The position numbers were made by a program, and so were the translations under genes. A stretch of 64,000 bases of DNA from Nocardiopsis algeriensis (lineage in GTDB: Bacteria > Actinomycetota > Actinomycetes > Streptosporangiales > Streptosporangiaceae): NCBI RefSeq assembly GCF_014203695.1, contig NZ_JACHJO010000011.1, forward strand, positions 124,001 through 188,000, read 5' to 3'. Positions within the stretch are counted from its first letter, which is position 1. The number at the start of each line of letters is the position of its first letter. Shown here in pieces: positions 35,761-45,074 of this stretch. The notes beneath the pieces were generated by a model. That model saw nothing but the letters and a program-made list of their open reading frames with translations, made no database searches and was not told the DNA's origin.

Positions 35761-37110
35761 ATGCGCAGACTTCTCTCCGCCGCCCCGTTCCGGCACCGCC
35801 ACGACCGCGAGATCCTCGCGCTGGCGGTGCCGAGCTTCTTCGCGCTCGTCAGCGAACCGCTCTTCCTGCTGACCGACTCCGCGATCGTGGGCACCCTCGG
35901 CACCCACGCGCTCGGCGGCCTCGGCGTGGCCGGGCAGGTCCTGCTCACCCTGGCCGCCGTCTGCATCTTCCTCGCCTACGGAACCACCGCCGCGGTCGCC
36001 CGCAGGTTCGGAGCCGGTGACATCGCGGGAGGCATCCGCGACGGTGTCGACGGTCTCTGGCTCGCCGCCGTCCTCGGGGCCGCCGCGATCGCGATCGGCT
36101 GGCCCCTGGGACCCGCGATGGTGGAGGTCCTCGGCGCCTCGTCCGACGTGGCACCCTACGCCGTGGCCTACCTGCGCGTCAGCCTCCTGAGCACGCCCTT
36201 CCTCCTCGTCGTCATGGCGGGCACCGGAGTGCTGCGCGGTCTCCAGGACGCCCGCACGCCCCTGGTCGTGGCGGTCGCCTCCTTCGCCGGCAACGCCGTC
36301 CTGTGCGCGCTGTTCGTCCTGGTGCTCGACTGGGGTATCACCGGTTCGGCGTGGGCGACGGTGGCCGCACAGGGCGGCGGAGCGTTCTGGTACATCGCGG
36401 TGATCATCCGCCGGGCCCGGGCCGAGGGCGTGTCCCTCGCCCCCAGCGCCGCGGGCCTGCGCGCGTCGGCATCGGCGGGGTTCGCCCTGTTCCTTCGCAG
36501 CGTCTCGATGCGTGTGGTGGCTCTGGTGACCACGGCCGTAGCCGCCCGCCTGGGTGACGCCCCGATCGCCGCACACCAGGTCAGCAACAACATCTGGGCC
36601 CTGCTGGTGTTCGCCATGGACGCGATCGCCATCGCCGGGCAGGCCATCGTCGGCCGCTACCTGGGCGCGGGCGACGCCCGGGGGGCACGGGAGTCCACAC
36701 GCCGCATGGTCGAGTGGGGCGTGGGCCTCGGGTTCGTGTTCACCGTGCTGGTGCTGGCGGTGCTGCCGTGGGCGTGGGTCCCCTTCACCTCCGACCCGCA
36801 GGTGCGCCTGCTCATCACGGCGTCCCTGGTCGTGGTCGCCCTGCTGCAACCGCTGAGCGGGGTGACCATGGTCCTGGACGGGGTGCTCATGGGCGCCGGG
36901 GACCAGCGCTACCTCGCCTGGGCCTCCCTGTGGACGATGCTGGTCTTCCTGCCGTTCGCCGTGGCCCTGCCCGCCCTCGCGAACTCCGCGATGTGGGGAC
37001 TGGTCGGTCTGTGGGCCGCCTTCGGCGTGTGGATCCTGGCACGGGCCGTCGCACTGGGCGTCCGGGCCCGGGGAAGCGCCTGGCTCGTCACCGGGGCGAT
37101 CCGCAGCTGA
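35761..37110 (+). CDS. MATE-family efflux transporter (DinF-like)
   Basis: A 449-residue inner-membrane antiporter with twelve predicted membrane helices. Family features include REILALAVPSFFALVSEPLFLLTDSAIVG near the N-terminus (given here in two halves: residues 16-30 and 31-44), the GVLRGLQDARTPLVVA loop and the IAAHQVSNNIWALLVFAMDAIAIAGQ region (about residues 265-290). The ATG at 35761 is preceded by DnaA boxes. It is divergent from dnaB, an arrangement shared with Streptomyces. DinF-type MATE proteins export drugs or oxidised compounds; substrate unknown here. Confidence 0.87.
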   Translation: MRRLLSAAPFRHRHDREILALAVPSFFALVSEPLFLLTDSAIVGTLGTHALGGLGVAGQVLLTLAAVCIFLAYGTTAAVARRFGAGDIAGGIRDGVDGLWLAAVLGAAAIAIGWPLGPAMVEVLGASSDVAPYAVAYLRVSLLSTPFLLVVMAGTGVLRGLQDARTPLVVAVASFAGNAVLCALFVLVLDWGITGSAWATVAAQGGGAFWYIAVIIRRARAEGVSLAPSAAGLRASASAGFALFLRSVSMRVVALVTTAVAARLGDAPIAAHQVSNNIWALLVFAMDAIAIAGQAIVGRYLGAGDARGARESTRRMVEWGVGLGFVFTVLVLAVLPWAWVPFTSDPQVRLLITASLVVVALLQPLSGVTMVLDGVLMGAGDQRYLAWASLWTMLVFLPFAVALPALANSAMWGLVGLWAAFGVWILARAVALGVRARGSAWLVTGAIRS

Positions 37111-37140
37111 GCGGCGCCTCGGCCGGGAGGAGGCCCCCGG

Positions 37141-37950
37141 TCAGAGCGAGGTGTCCCGCTCCCCGATGGCCGGACCGTGGTAGAAGTTCGCCACCCGTTC
37201 CGAGGCAGGCCGGGGCGGGTGGTCGGGCAGCTGCTCCAGGCTGAGTTCGGTGCCCGCCGGCTCGCTGAGGTGGTCGAGCTGCTTGCGGAGCCGCGCAGTG
37301 ACGTCGTCACGCAGCTTCGGGAGCATCGAGTACAGCTTGTCGCCCGGACAGCTGGTCGAGTTGAAGTCGCGGTGCCCGACGATGGCCTCCTCCGGGTGGA
37401 GGCGGTACACCAGGCAGAGCCAGGCGCAGGTCTCCACGAGAGACGTCATGAGTTCCGCGGGAGGAGCCACCGTGGCGTAGGTCCCCTCGTTCTCGATTCC
37501 GATGGTGTGCGAGTTGTGGTCCGCGGTGTGCGCGCCGATCACGTGCCTGCCTTCGCGGATCGCCTGGATCGTCCTGTCCCGGCCCTCCATGACGTGGCCG
37601 CCCCTGCTGATGGTCAGCTGCTGTCCGGCGTCGCTCCAGCCGTTGGAGTCCATGTGGTAGCTCTGGATGATGCGGGACAGCTCTCCGGCGTGTTCGGCCG
37701 AGGTGTCGTAGGAGTTCTGCGTGGCGGTGTGGTGCACGACGATGTGGGTGGGCCCCCTGTCCAGGACCTGGATCGTGTGGCGCGGGGAGCGCGCCTTCCA
37801 CTCCTCCCGCGTGTAGACCCTGGGAATCACGGCGGCGGAGGCCGGCCCCGGTAACCCGGCCGGCCCGCCGAGAAGCAGCCCTCCCGCGACGAGCACCGCC
37901 CCCCGGAGAACCGTCCTGCGGTCCGGAACGTATTCCTGCCGTCCAGCCAT
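37141..37950 (-). CDS. Tat-exported N-acetylmuramoyl-L-alanine amidase (PGRP-like)
   Basis: A 269-residue cell-wall hydrolase. The start ATG gives a Tat signal peptide: DRRTVLRGAV, a hydrophobic stretch (LVAGGLLLGGPAGLPG) and an ASA cleavage site near residue 40. The mature part is an amidase_2/PGRP fold with zinc ligands in HIVVHHTAT and GHRDFNSTSCPG and the conserved IGIENEG strand. It should cleave the bond between muramic acid and the stem peptide. A 14-codon longer frame exists but would spoil the signal peptide. It lies between the MATE gene and rplI as an independent unit. Confidence 0.88.
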   Translation of the reverse strand: MAGRQEYVPDRRTVLRGAVLVAGGLLLGGPAGLPGPASAAVIPRVYTREEWKARSPRHTIQVLDRGPTHIVVHHTATQNSYDTSAEHAGELSRIIQSYHMDSNGWSDAGQQLTISRGGHVMEGRDRTIQAIREGRHVIGAHTADHNSHTIGIENEGTYATVAPPAELMTSLVETCAWLCLVYRLHPEEAIVGHRDFNSTSCPGDKLYSMLPKLRDDVTARLRKQLDHLSEPAGTELSLEQLPDHPPRPASERVANFYHGPAIGERDTSL

Positions 37951-38077
37951 GGTTCTGTCGTCCTCTCCGCGCGACATCAACACAGAGAACACGATAAGTT
38001 ACAAAGAGTTACCAAACGGGCTGTCGGAACATCTCGGCGTGTCCGGCTCCCCCCGTTCCTCCCCGGAAGTCTCCCCG

Positions 38078-38118
38078 GAAAAGGGAACGGTCCCGCCTCT
38101 CCGAGGAGAGACGGGACC
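38078..38118 (-). terminator. Terminator of the rpsF-ssb-rpsR-rplI operon
   Basis: On the minus strand a 13-bp stem (38118-38106 with 38101-38089, one G-U pair) with a CTCG loop is followed by GTTCCCTTTT. It starts 23 bp after the rplI stop. Confidence 0.88.
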
Positions 38119-38140
38119 GGACCGGTGCTGTGTGCCGGAC

Positions 38141-38587
38141 TCAGGAGCCGACGACGTCCAGCTTGATCGTCGCGGCGACCTCCGGGTGCAGGCGGACCTG
38201 CGCCTTGTGGCTGCCGACCGACTTGATCGGGTTCTTGACCTCGATGCGGCGCTTGTCCAGCTCGGGACCGCCGGCGGCCTTGACGGCCTCGGCGATGTCG
38301 GCGGGCGTCACCGAACCGAACAGGCGGCCACCCTCGCCGGCGCGCTGCTTGAGACGCACGGTGAGCGCGTTGACCTGGCCGGCGACCTGACGGGCCTCGT
38401 CCAGGGACCGGATGTCACGCGCGGCACGCGCACGCTGGATCAGGTCGATCTGCTTCTGGCCGCCGCGCGTCCACCGGATGGCGAACCCGCGGGGAAGCAG
38501 GTAGTTGCGGCCGTAGCCGTTCTTCACCTCGACGACATCGCCAGGGGCTCCGAGACCGTTGACCTCGTGGGTCAGGATCAGCTTCAT
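38141..38587 (-). CDS. rplI: 50S ribosomal protein L9
   Basis: A 148-residue protein with the L9 N-terminal fold [31 protein letters not shown] (residues 2-32, PROSITE-like core GxGDVVEVKxGYxRNYLxP), a long connecting helix and the C-terminal RNA-binding domain ([14 protein letters not shown]). It is the last gene of the rpsF-ssb-rpsR-rplI cluster, with a terminator directly after. Start ATG and length are canonical. Confidence 0.97.
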   Translation of the reverse strand: MKLILTHEVNGLGAPGDVVEVKNGYGRNYLLPRGFAIRWTRGGQKQIDLIQRARAARDIRSLDEARQVAGQVNALTVRLKQRAGEGGRLFGSVTPADIAEAVKAAGGPELDKRRIEVKNPIKSVGSHKAQVRLHPEVAATIKLDVVGS

Positions 38588-38615
38588 GACAAAAACCTCC
38601 CTCGGAGAATCCCCG

Positions 38616-38852
38616 CTAGCGAGCGGTGCTGGTGTAGGGCAGCAGGGCCACCTCGCGCGCGTTCTTGATCGCGGTCGCGACGTCGCGCTGGTGCTGCGTG
38701 CAGTTACCCGTCACGCGGCGGGCGCGGATCTTGCCGCGCTCGGAGATGAACTTGCGGAGAAGCGTGGTGTCCTTGTAGTCGATGTAGGACTGCTTCTCCT
38801 GGCAGAAGAGGCAAACCTTCTTCTTGGGCTTACGCACTGCCGGCTTCGCCAT
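38616..38852 (-). CDS. rpsR: 30S ribosomal protein S18 (zinc-binding form)
   Basis: A 78-residue S18. The ATG follows AAGGAGC; 28 upstream open codons are not S18. Near the N-terminus CLFC gives a cysteine pair, and a third Cys is in TGNCTQHQ with a following His, which suggests the zinc-binding C+ paralogue class. Core [24 protein letters not shown] is typical. Genomes of this group often have a second, zinc-free S18 under Zur control; it is not in the window. Confidence 0.95.
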   Translation of the reverse strand: MAKPAVRKPKKKVCLFCQEKQSYIDYKDTTLLRKFISERGKIRARRVTGNCTQHQRDVATAIKNAREVALLPYTSTAR

Positions 38853-38984
38853 CGTGGTGCTCCTTCGCAAGAGCCCCGGGGTCCTCCCGGGGATGGTCTG
38901 AGGACAAGTGGACATCGGCTCGGCGCCACGGGGCACCGGGCCGTTTTGCTGCGTGGTGCGCTCCGGGGAGCGGACCCTGGCGGC

Positions 38985-39557
38985 CTAGAAGGGCGGGTCG
39001 TCGAACGATCCGCCGCCGAAGCCCCCGCCGCCACCGGCGCCGCCGCCGGTCGCCCACGGGTCGTCGGCGGGAGGACGCCCTCCGCCCTGCTGGCCGCCGA
39101 AGCCACCACCCTGGTTCCCGTAGCCGCCGCCCTGGGGCTGGCCGCCACCGAAACCGCCGCCCTGCTGGCCGCCGAAGCCGCCGCCGCCCTGGCGCTGCGT
39201 CTTGGTCACCTTCGCGGTGGCGCTGCGCAGGGCCGGGCCGACCTCCTCGACGTCGATCTCGAAGACGGTGCGCTTCTCACCCTGCTGCGTCTCGTACGAG
39301 CGCTGCTTGAGCCGCCCCTGGACGATGACGCGCATGCCGCGCTGGAGGCTCTCGGCGACGTTCTCCGCGTACTGCCGCCAGACGGTGCAGGTGAGGAACA
39401 TGGACTCGCCGTCCTTCCACTCCCCCGACTGCCGGTCGAAGGTGCGCGGCGTCGAGGCCACTCGGAAGTTGGCGACCGCGGCTCCACTGGGCGTGAAGCG
39501 CAGCTCAGGGTCGTCGACAAGGTTGCCGACGAGCGTGATCTGGGTTTCGCCTGCCAT
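38985..39557 (-). CDS. ssb: Single-stranded DNA-binding protein
   Basis: A 190-residue SSB. Residues 1-115 are the OB fold ([42 protein letters not shown]). A long Gly/Gln-rich disordered tail of short GGGFGGQQ-type repeats leads to the acidic C-terminal tip DDPPF, which docks partner proteins such as PriA and RecO. It lies between rpsF and rpsR, its standard genomic place. Confidence 0.97.
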   Translation of the reverse strand: MAGETQITLVGNLVDDPELRFTPSGAAVANFRVASTPRTFDRQSGEWKDGESMFLTCTVWRQYAENVAESLQRGMRVIVQGRLKQRSYETQQGEKRTVFEIDVEEVGPALRSATAKVTKTQRQGGGGFGGQQGGGFGGGQPQGGGYGNQGGGFGGQQGGGRPPADDPWATGGGAGGGGGFGGGSFDDPPF

Positions 39558-39677
39558 GTACGGGCTCCGGTTCGAGATAGTCGGGCTCAGGCGGTTTCGC
39601 CTGCTTCCCCGATCATCCGTGTCGGTTCTGACAAAAGCGGATGTCTCGGGGGCAGGGGATCGCGGGCGCGGGGACCG

Positions 39678-39968
39678 CTAGCGGGCCTCGGGCCGGATCA
39701 CCTTGGTGCGGAGCACCGCCTCGGCGAGGCCGAGCTGGCGGTCGAGCTCCTTGACGGTGGCGGGCTCGGCCGACAGGTCGATGACGGCGTAGATGCCCTC
39801 GTCGTTCTTCTCGATGTCGTAGGCGAGGCGGCGCTTGCCCCAGATGTCGACCTTCTCGACCGAACCGCCGTCGTTGCGGACGACGGCGAGGAAGTTCTCC
39901 AGCGACGGGGCGACGGTGCGCTCGTCGAGGCTGGGGTCGAGGATGACCATGATTTCGTAACGACGCAT
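39678..39968 (-). CDS. rpsF: 30S ribosomal protein S6
   Basis: A 96-residue S6 starting [13 protein letters not shown] after GAGGAACG. The core includes [18 protein letters not shown] and ends [14 protein letters not shown]. Thirty-four further open codons upstream are not part of S6. It is the first gene of the operon with ssb, rpsR and rplI; S6 pairs with S18 on the ribosome. Confidence 0.97.
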   Translation of the reverse strand: MRRYEIMVILDPSLDERTVAPSLENFLAVVRNDGGSVEKVDIWGKRRLAYDIEKNDEGIYAVIDLSAEPATVKELDRQLGLAEAVLRTKVIRPEAR

Positions 39969-40162
39969 AGGCGTACGTTCCTCCTCTGGACTGTCGCGGC
40001 CATGGAATCTCCATGGCAGGAGGGCAGGAGCCCTGGTCCTTGCCGCACCGAGGGGCGCGGGGTCTCCCACGGGCTCTGAGCCATACGGGAGCCAAGATTA
40101 CCAGCAGCCCGGGACCGGAACAGGCGGCGGCGGAAACCTGTGGACGGAAGGCCGCACGCGGA

Positions 40163-40207
40163 AGGGGCCGGCACCCCCGGGGCGGAACCCCGGGCGCACC
40201 GGCCCCT
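40163..40207 (-). terminator. Hairpin terminator after the penicillin-binding protein gene
   Basis: Outer arms 40163-40171 and 40199-40207 pair perfectly over 9 bp and an inner GC-rich stem extends the hairpin. It begins 16 bp past the stop codon on the minus strand and ends in CCTTCC rather than a T-run. Confidence 0.6.
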
Positions 40208-40222
40208 CGGCCGTGTCGGCGG

Positions 40223-43054
40223 TCAGTCGTCGCGGCTGCCGAGAACCGCGGCCCGGCTGTTGTCCTGCGTACCGAAACCGCCACCGCCGCCGGCGCCGCC
40301 ACCGCCGGCGCCGCCCTCACCGCCGCCGTTCCCGACACAGGACGGGTCGTACGGCCACTGCTCGCAGTCCACCGGGGCGGTCGGCTCCTCCGGGCTGTCC
40401 TCGCAGCCCAGGCCGAAGGGACCGCAGTCGGGTGACTCCGAGTCCTCCGGCACGCAGCCCTCCCCCGTCCACGGGTTGCACTCGATCTCCTCCGGCACCT
40501 CGGCGGAGGGCTCCTCGGACGGTTCCTCGGAGGGCTCCTCGGAGGGTTCGGCGGACGGGCTCGGCGTGGGCGCGAAGTTCTGGTCCATACCGACCGAGGC
40601 CCGCGGCGGGAACTGCTCGATGGGCTGGCCCTCGGTCGCCTGGACCATGAACTCGCGCCACACCTTGGCCGAGGTCGTACCACCGAAGATCTCGTTCTCG
40701 GACTGTCCCTCGAACTGCAAGGAGTCCTCGGCCGACGCCCGGCTCAGGCCGACCGCGACCGACAGCTGCGGGGTGTATCCCACGAACCACGCGGAGACCG
40801 CGCCGCTGGAGGTACCGGTCTTGCCGGCGACGGGGCGGCCGTCGGGCAGGGCGGCGCTGCTGCCACCGCCGGCCTCGACCACCTGGGTCAGGGCGTAGGT
40901 GACGTCCGCGGCGATGTCGGAGCTGATGACCTGCTCGCCGCCGGCCAGCTGGTCGGCGTCGTTGGGCTCCACGACATCGCCTTCGGCGGTCTGCACCTCG
41001 ACGACCATGTGCGCCGGGTAGCGGACGCCGCCGGAGGCGAAGGTCGCGTAGGCGGTGGCCTGGTCCAGGGAGCTGACCTGGTGGGTGCCGAGAGCGACCA
41101 GCGGACCCTGCGCGGAGGTGGTCGTCTGCTCCTGGGCCACGCCGAGGTTCACCGCCATGTCGTCGACGACCGCCGGGGTGAGGTCCGAGGCCAGCTGCAC
41201 GAACGGGGTGTTGACCGAGTCCGCGGTGGAGTCGATCAGGTTGACCGGGCCGTAACTCGCGTTGCCCGCGTTCTGGACCGGACTCTGCAGGCCGGGGAAC
41301 TCCTGGGGGGAGTCACCGTCGAAGATGCTCTCCAGGCTGATGTTGGCCTGGAGGGCCGCCGCGAGCACGTACGGCTTGTAGGACGAACCCGCCTGGGTCC
41401 GGTGCGTCAGCGAGTTGTTGAGGTCGATCGCCACGTCGTCACCGCCGTGGAAGGCGATGATCCGCCCGGTCTTGGGGTCGATGGCGGTCAGGCCCATCAT
41501 CGTGTCTTCCGGGGTGCCCGGCAGGACGTCGAAGGCCGCACGCGCCGCGTCCATCAGAGCGGGGTCGAGGGAGGTCTTGACGACGTAGCCCTCCGTGGCG
41601 ATCTCGGAGGCGGTGATGTCGTAGCGCCGCTCGACCTCCTCGATGACCGCGGTGCGCACGTACCCGAACTTGGGGTCGAACGCCTCTTCCTCACCGTCCT
41701 CGGTGCTGCCGTAGGGGACCCGCTCGGGAATCTCCAGGGCCTCGGCCTCGGACCTGGGCATGCCCCGCTCCCCACCGGTCTCCTCGTGCATGAGCGCGAG
41801 CTGGTTCTGGATGTAGGGCCAGCGCTCCTTGTTGAGGTAGGTCTCGGTCCAGGGGCCCATCTCGCCCTCGAAGTTGGCGGGCATCTGGATGATGACCCCG
41901 AGGAAGGCCCCCTCCTCGGGGGTCAGGTCGCCGACGCTCTTGTCGAAGTACGCCTGGGCGGCCATCTCGATCCCCAGGGCGCCGCGGCCGAAGTAGATCG
42001 TGTTGAGGTAGTCGGTGAGGATCTTGTCGTGGTCCTCCTGCTGGCCGAGCTTGATGGAGATGAAGATCTCGCGGACCTTGCGGACGTAGGGGTTCTGCCC
42101 GTCGAGGTCGCTGTAGTAGTTGCGCGCCATCTGTTGGGTGATGGTGGAACCGCCGCCCGCCTCACCGCCGGTGACGACCGCGCGGGCGATACCCATGAGG
42201 TTGATGCCGGGGTCGTCGTAGAAGGTGCGCTGCTCCGCGGCCAGGACGCCGTCGACGACGTGCTCGGGAATGTCCTCGCGCTGGACCTCGATGCGCTGGA
42301 CCTCGCCCGTGGTGATCGCGGTCTCGCCGTTCTCCCAGAGGATCTGGCTGGCCGACATGGTGCTCTCGGCCTTGGCGTCGAGCTCGTCCGCGTCTGGAGC
42401 CTGTGCGTACAGGACCGCGAAGGCGGCCACGCCGCCGATGATCATGAGGCCGAACACGGCCAGGGCGGGCTTCCAGGCCTTGGCGAGGAACCGCTTCCAC
42501 CACGGACGGTCGTCGGGCTCCTCCTCGCGGGAGCGGCGGCGACCGCCGCCGCCTCCGCCGCGTCCCCCGGCCGCCGCACGCGTCCCCCGGCCGCCGCGCC
42601 GGGCCTCGGAGCGTGAGGCGTGCTCCCGGTCGCGGGGGTCGCGCGGGCCGTCGGGTCGGCGGCGGCCTCCGGGGCGTTCACCGCCCTCGGGGCGCCGGCG
42701 GGGGGCACCGCCCTCCTCGGGACGCCTGCGCTGACCTTCCGGACGGCGCCGGGGCTCCTCCTCGGGGGGCCTGCGCCGGCCCTCCGGGCGGCGCGGGCGG
42801 TCGTCCTCCGCACGGCGGCGGCCGCCGCCCCCGGAGCGCGCCTCGCTCGCCGGGGGCCGGGGACGGCGCGGGCGCTCCTGGCCCTCGTCACCCCAGAATC
42901 CGCTGTCCGCTTCCGGACGTCGGCGCCCTCCGGCACGTTCGTCCCGGGGCGGGCCGTCGGCCCGGCGCCTTCCGCCGTTGCCGCGCGGACCGTCGACCGG
43001 GCCCTCGGCCCGGCGACGGCCGCCGTCGGCATTCCGTCGTCTTTCGGTACTCAC
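40223..43054 (-). CDS. ponA: Class A penicillin-binding protein (transglycosylase/transpeptidase)
   Basis: A 943-residue bifunctional peptidoglycan synthase. Residues 1-185 are an extreme Arg/Pro/Glu/Gly-rich cytosolic tail with repeated RRRPEG/RRRPEE units. One membrane helix follows (about 195-218). The glycosyltransferase has the catalytic Glu in AAEQRTFYDDPG near residue 271 and GGSTITQQMARNYY. The transpeptidase has SSYK (nucleophile Ser near 558), SVN and KTGT (near 744). The C-terminal 130 residues are a Ser/Glu/Pro linker with SEEP repeats, then three Cys pairs (CNPWTGEGC, CGPFGLGC, CEQWPYDPSC) and a Gly-rich end. The tail outside the cell is unusual. GTG start at 43054 after a gap of 860 bp. 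Confidence 0.92.
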   Translation of the reverse strand: MSTERRRNADGGRRRAEGPVDGPRGNGGRRRADGPPRDERAGGRRRPEADSGFWGDEGQERPRRPRPPASEARSGGGGRRRAEDDRPRRPEGRRRPPEEEPRRRPEGQRRRPEEGGAPRRRPEGGERPGGRRRPDGPRDPRDREHASRSEARRGGRGTRAAAGGRGGGGGGRRRSREEEPDDRPWWKRFLAKAWKPALAVFGLMIIGGVAAFAVLYAQAPDADELDAKAESTMSASQILWENGETAITTGEVQRIEVQREDIPEHVVDGVLAAEQRTFYDDPGINLMGIARAVVTGGEAGGGSTITQQMARNYYSDLDGQNPYVRKVREIFISIKLGQQEDHDKILTDYLNTIYFGRGALGIEMAAQAYFDKSVGDLTPEEGAFLGVIIQMPANFEGEMGPWTETYLNKERWPYIQNQLALMHEETGGERGMPRSEAEALEIPERVPYGSTEDGEEEAFDPKFGYVRTAVIEEVERRYDITASEIATEGYVVKTSLDPALMDAARAAFDVLPGTPEDTMMGLTAIDPKTGRIIAFHGGDDVAIDLNNSLTHRTQAGSSYKPYVLAAALQANISLESIFDGDSPQEFPGLQSPVQNAGNASYGPVNLIDSTADSVNTPFVQLASDLTPAVVDDMAVNLGVAQEQTTTSAQGPLVALGTHQVSSLDQATAYATFASGGVRYPAHMVVEVQTAEGDVVEPNDADQLAGGEQVISSDIAADVTYALTQVVEAGGGSSAALPDGRPVAGKTGTSSGAVSAWFVGYTPQLSVAVGLSRASAEDSLQFEGQSENEIFGGTTSAKVWREFMVQATEGQPIEQFPPRASVGMDQNFAPTPSPSAEPSEEPSEEPSEEPSAEVPEEIECNPWTGEGCVPEDSESPDCGPFGLGCEDSPEEPTAPVDCEQWPYDPSCVGNGGGEGGAGGGGAGGGGGFGTQDNSRAAVLGSRDD

Positions 43055-43913
43055 GTGGTCCTCGATTGCCTTTCACGGCCGGTCGGCCTGACGATTCCTT
43101 GGTGGAGACGGGGGTGGCTCCCCCGGGGGGATCGGTGATCCGCGATCTGTCCTCTTCGCCCGGCCCTCGGAGCGGGCGGGCGGTACGGCCGCCTCCACCG
43201 TCGTGCCTGTCGTTCAGGACTCCCGGAGAAGGACGCTCAGCCGCGGGCAGAGGTTTTCAGACAGACCGCGAAGACGTTGGCCGCTTCTTCCTCCTGATCG
43301 TTGGCCTGGGGAACAAGGGCCCCGTCACCGCCCTGTCGGCGCGAACGCCGCGGCGGGGCATCATCCGGGAGCTCTACCGGCTACGCACGCAAATCACAGG
43401 TCACGTTAAAGCGATCGGACGGTATAGCACAACCCACGCGTGAGCGTATCGCGTGTGATAGGACACTTTGCCATCCTCTGTCAAGAACCGCCCGCCACGC
43501 CTGCCCCTCAGAGCTCGGACATGTACTGATGTGTCCACCGACGGACGTACAGCACCAGCTCACCGGCGGGTCGGCCGACGTGGTGTGTGACATTCCGCGC
43601 TCATCGGCGCACGTACTCTTGGGCAGCGCATGGAAGCACAGGCAACCGGCGTCCCCGGGGACTCAGGAGCGGACGTCGATCCCACGACGCCCAGGGATAG
43701 AGTCATACCCGAACAAACCAGCCATACATGCACGTTCCACTCGCTGTCCCGACATGCGGCCGACCGCTCCGGGTGGGAACAGAAACGCCCGGCAAGCTGC
43801 TGATCACATACGGAAAACGAAAGCAGAACGGCACTCCCCGCACCGGCCCCGGTACGGGACCGCCGCCGTGCGCCGTGGAATCCACGTTCGCGAAGAAGAA
43901 GGAGCAAGAACCA
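43055..43913. other. Long gene-free region between ponA and the inositol synthase gene
   Basis: About 860 bp between divergent genes. Frames on both strands are open only by virtue of high GC and lack ribosome sites or recognisable proteins. Base composition falls around 43380-43500 and 43690-43830, which probably mark the two promoters. In related genomes a regulator gene sits hereabouts, but I see no remnant of one. Confidence 0.4.
43455..43484 (-). promoter_or_regulatory. Candidate promoter of the penicillin-binding protein gene
   Basis: On the minus strand TTGACA (43484-43479) and TATCAC (43460-43455) are 18 bp apart. If used, the mRNA leader would be about 390 nt. The -35 box is perfect; the -10 box is moderate. 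Confidence 0.35.
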
Positions 43914-44984
43914 ATGGGTTCGGTACGTGTAGCCGTCGTGGGTGTCGGCAACTGCGCTGCGTCTCTCGTGCAGGGAGTGCACTACTACAAGGACGCAGAC
44001 CCCGAGTCCCGGGTACCGGGCCTGATGCATGTCCAGTTCGGCCAGTACCACGTGCGCGACGTCGAGTTCGTCGCGGCCTTCGACGTGGACGCCAAGAAGG
44101 TCGGGCACGACCTCGCCGACGCCATCACGGCGAGCGAGAACAACACCATCAAGATCTGCGACGTACCGCCCACGGGCGTCACCGTCATGCGCGGCCCCAC
44201 CTACGACGGTCTCGGCAAGTACTACCAGGAGATCATCCAGGAGTCTCCCGAGGACGCGGTGGACGTGGTCGCCGTCCTCAAGCAGACCAAGGCCGACGTC
44301 CTCGTCTCCTACCTCCCCGTGGGCTCGGAGGAGGCCGACAAGTTCTACGCCCAGTGCGCGATCGACGCCGGGGTGGCCTTCGTCAACGCCCTCCCCGTGT
44401 TCATCGCCTCCGACCCCGAGTGGGCGCAGAAGTTCGCCGACGCGGGCGTCCCGATCATCGGTGACGACATCAAGTCCCAGGTGGGCGCGACCATCACCCA
44501 CCGCGTGCTGTCGAAGCTGTTCGAGGACCGCGGCGTGATCGTGGACCGCACGTACCAGCTGAACTTCGGCGGCAACATGGACTTCAAGAACATGCTCGAG
44601 CGCGAGCGCCTGGAGTCCAAGAAGATCTCCAAGACCCAGTCGGTCACCTCGCAGATCCCCCACGAGCTCAATGCCGGCGCCGTCCACATCGGCCCCTCGG
44701 ACCACGTGCCGTGGCTCGACGACCGCAAGTGGGCCTACATCCGCCTGGAGGGCCGCGCGTTCGGCGACGTGCCGCTGAACCTGGAGTACAAGCTGGAGGT
44801 CTGGGACTCCCCCAACTCCGCCGGCATCATCATCGACGCGGTGCGCGCCGCCAAGATCGCCAAGGACCGCGGCATCGGCGGTCCGATCCTGGCCCCCTCC
44901 TCCTACTTCATGAAGTCGCCGCCCGAGCAGTACAGCGACGCCGAGGCGCACGAGGCGGTCGAGCGCTTCATCGCGGGAGAGTAG
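43914..44984 (+). CDS. ino1: Inositol-3-phosphate synthase
   Basis: This enzyme makes 1D-myo-inositol 3-phosphate from glucose 6-phosphate with NAD+, feeding phosphatidylinositol and mycothiol in actinobacteria. The 356-residue protein starts [17 protein letters not shown] (Rossmann loop) after AAGGAGC. It has the family segments [29 protein letters not shown] and [13 protein letters not shown], with catalytic lysines in the KSQ and later K-containing regions. Longer upstream frame is non-coding. Mycothiol use fits the SigR-like control seen at trxBA. A terminator follows. Confidence 0.95.
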   Translation: MGSVRVAVVGVGNCAASLVQGVHYYKDADPESRVPGLMHVQFGQYHVRDVEFVAAFDVDAKKVGHDLADAITASENNTIKICDVPPTGVTVMRGPTYDGLGKYYQEIIQESPEDAVDVVAVLKQTKADVLVSYLPVGSEEADKFYAQCAIDAGVAFVNALPVFIASDPEWAQKFADAGVPIIGDDIKSQVGATITHRVLSKLFEDRGVIVDRTYQLNFGGNMDFKNMLERERLESKKISKTQSVTSQIPHELNAGAVHIGPSDHVPWLDDRKWAYIRLEGRAFGDVPLNLEYKLEVWDSPNSAGIIIDAVRAAKIAKDRGIGGPILAPSSYFMKSPPEQYSDAEAHEAVERFIAGE

Positions 44985-45028
44985 GCACCGCCCGGCCCGC
45001 ACCGGCGGGCCCTCCCCCGAGGTCTCCC

Positions 45029-45053
45029 GCCCGGGGCCGCTCCGGCCCCGGGC
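45029..45053 (+). terminator. Hairpin terminator after ino1
   Basis: A perfect 10-bp stem GCCCGGGGCC / GGCCCCGGGC with a GCTCC loop lies 45 bp after the ino1 stop and 22 bp before the MFS gene. Confidence 0.65.
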
Positions 45054-45074
45054 GCCCCCCTCTACCCTGGTGGA

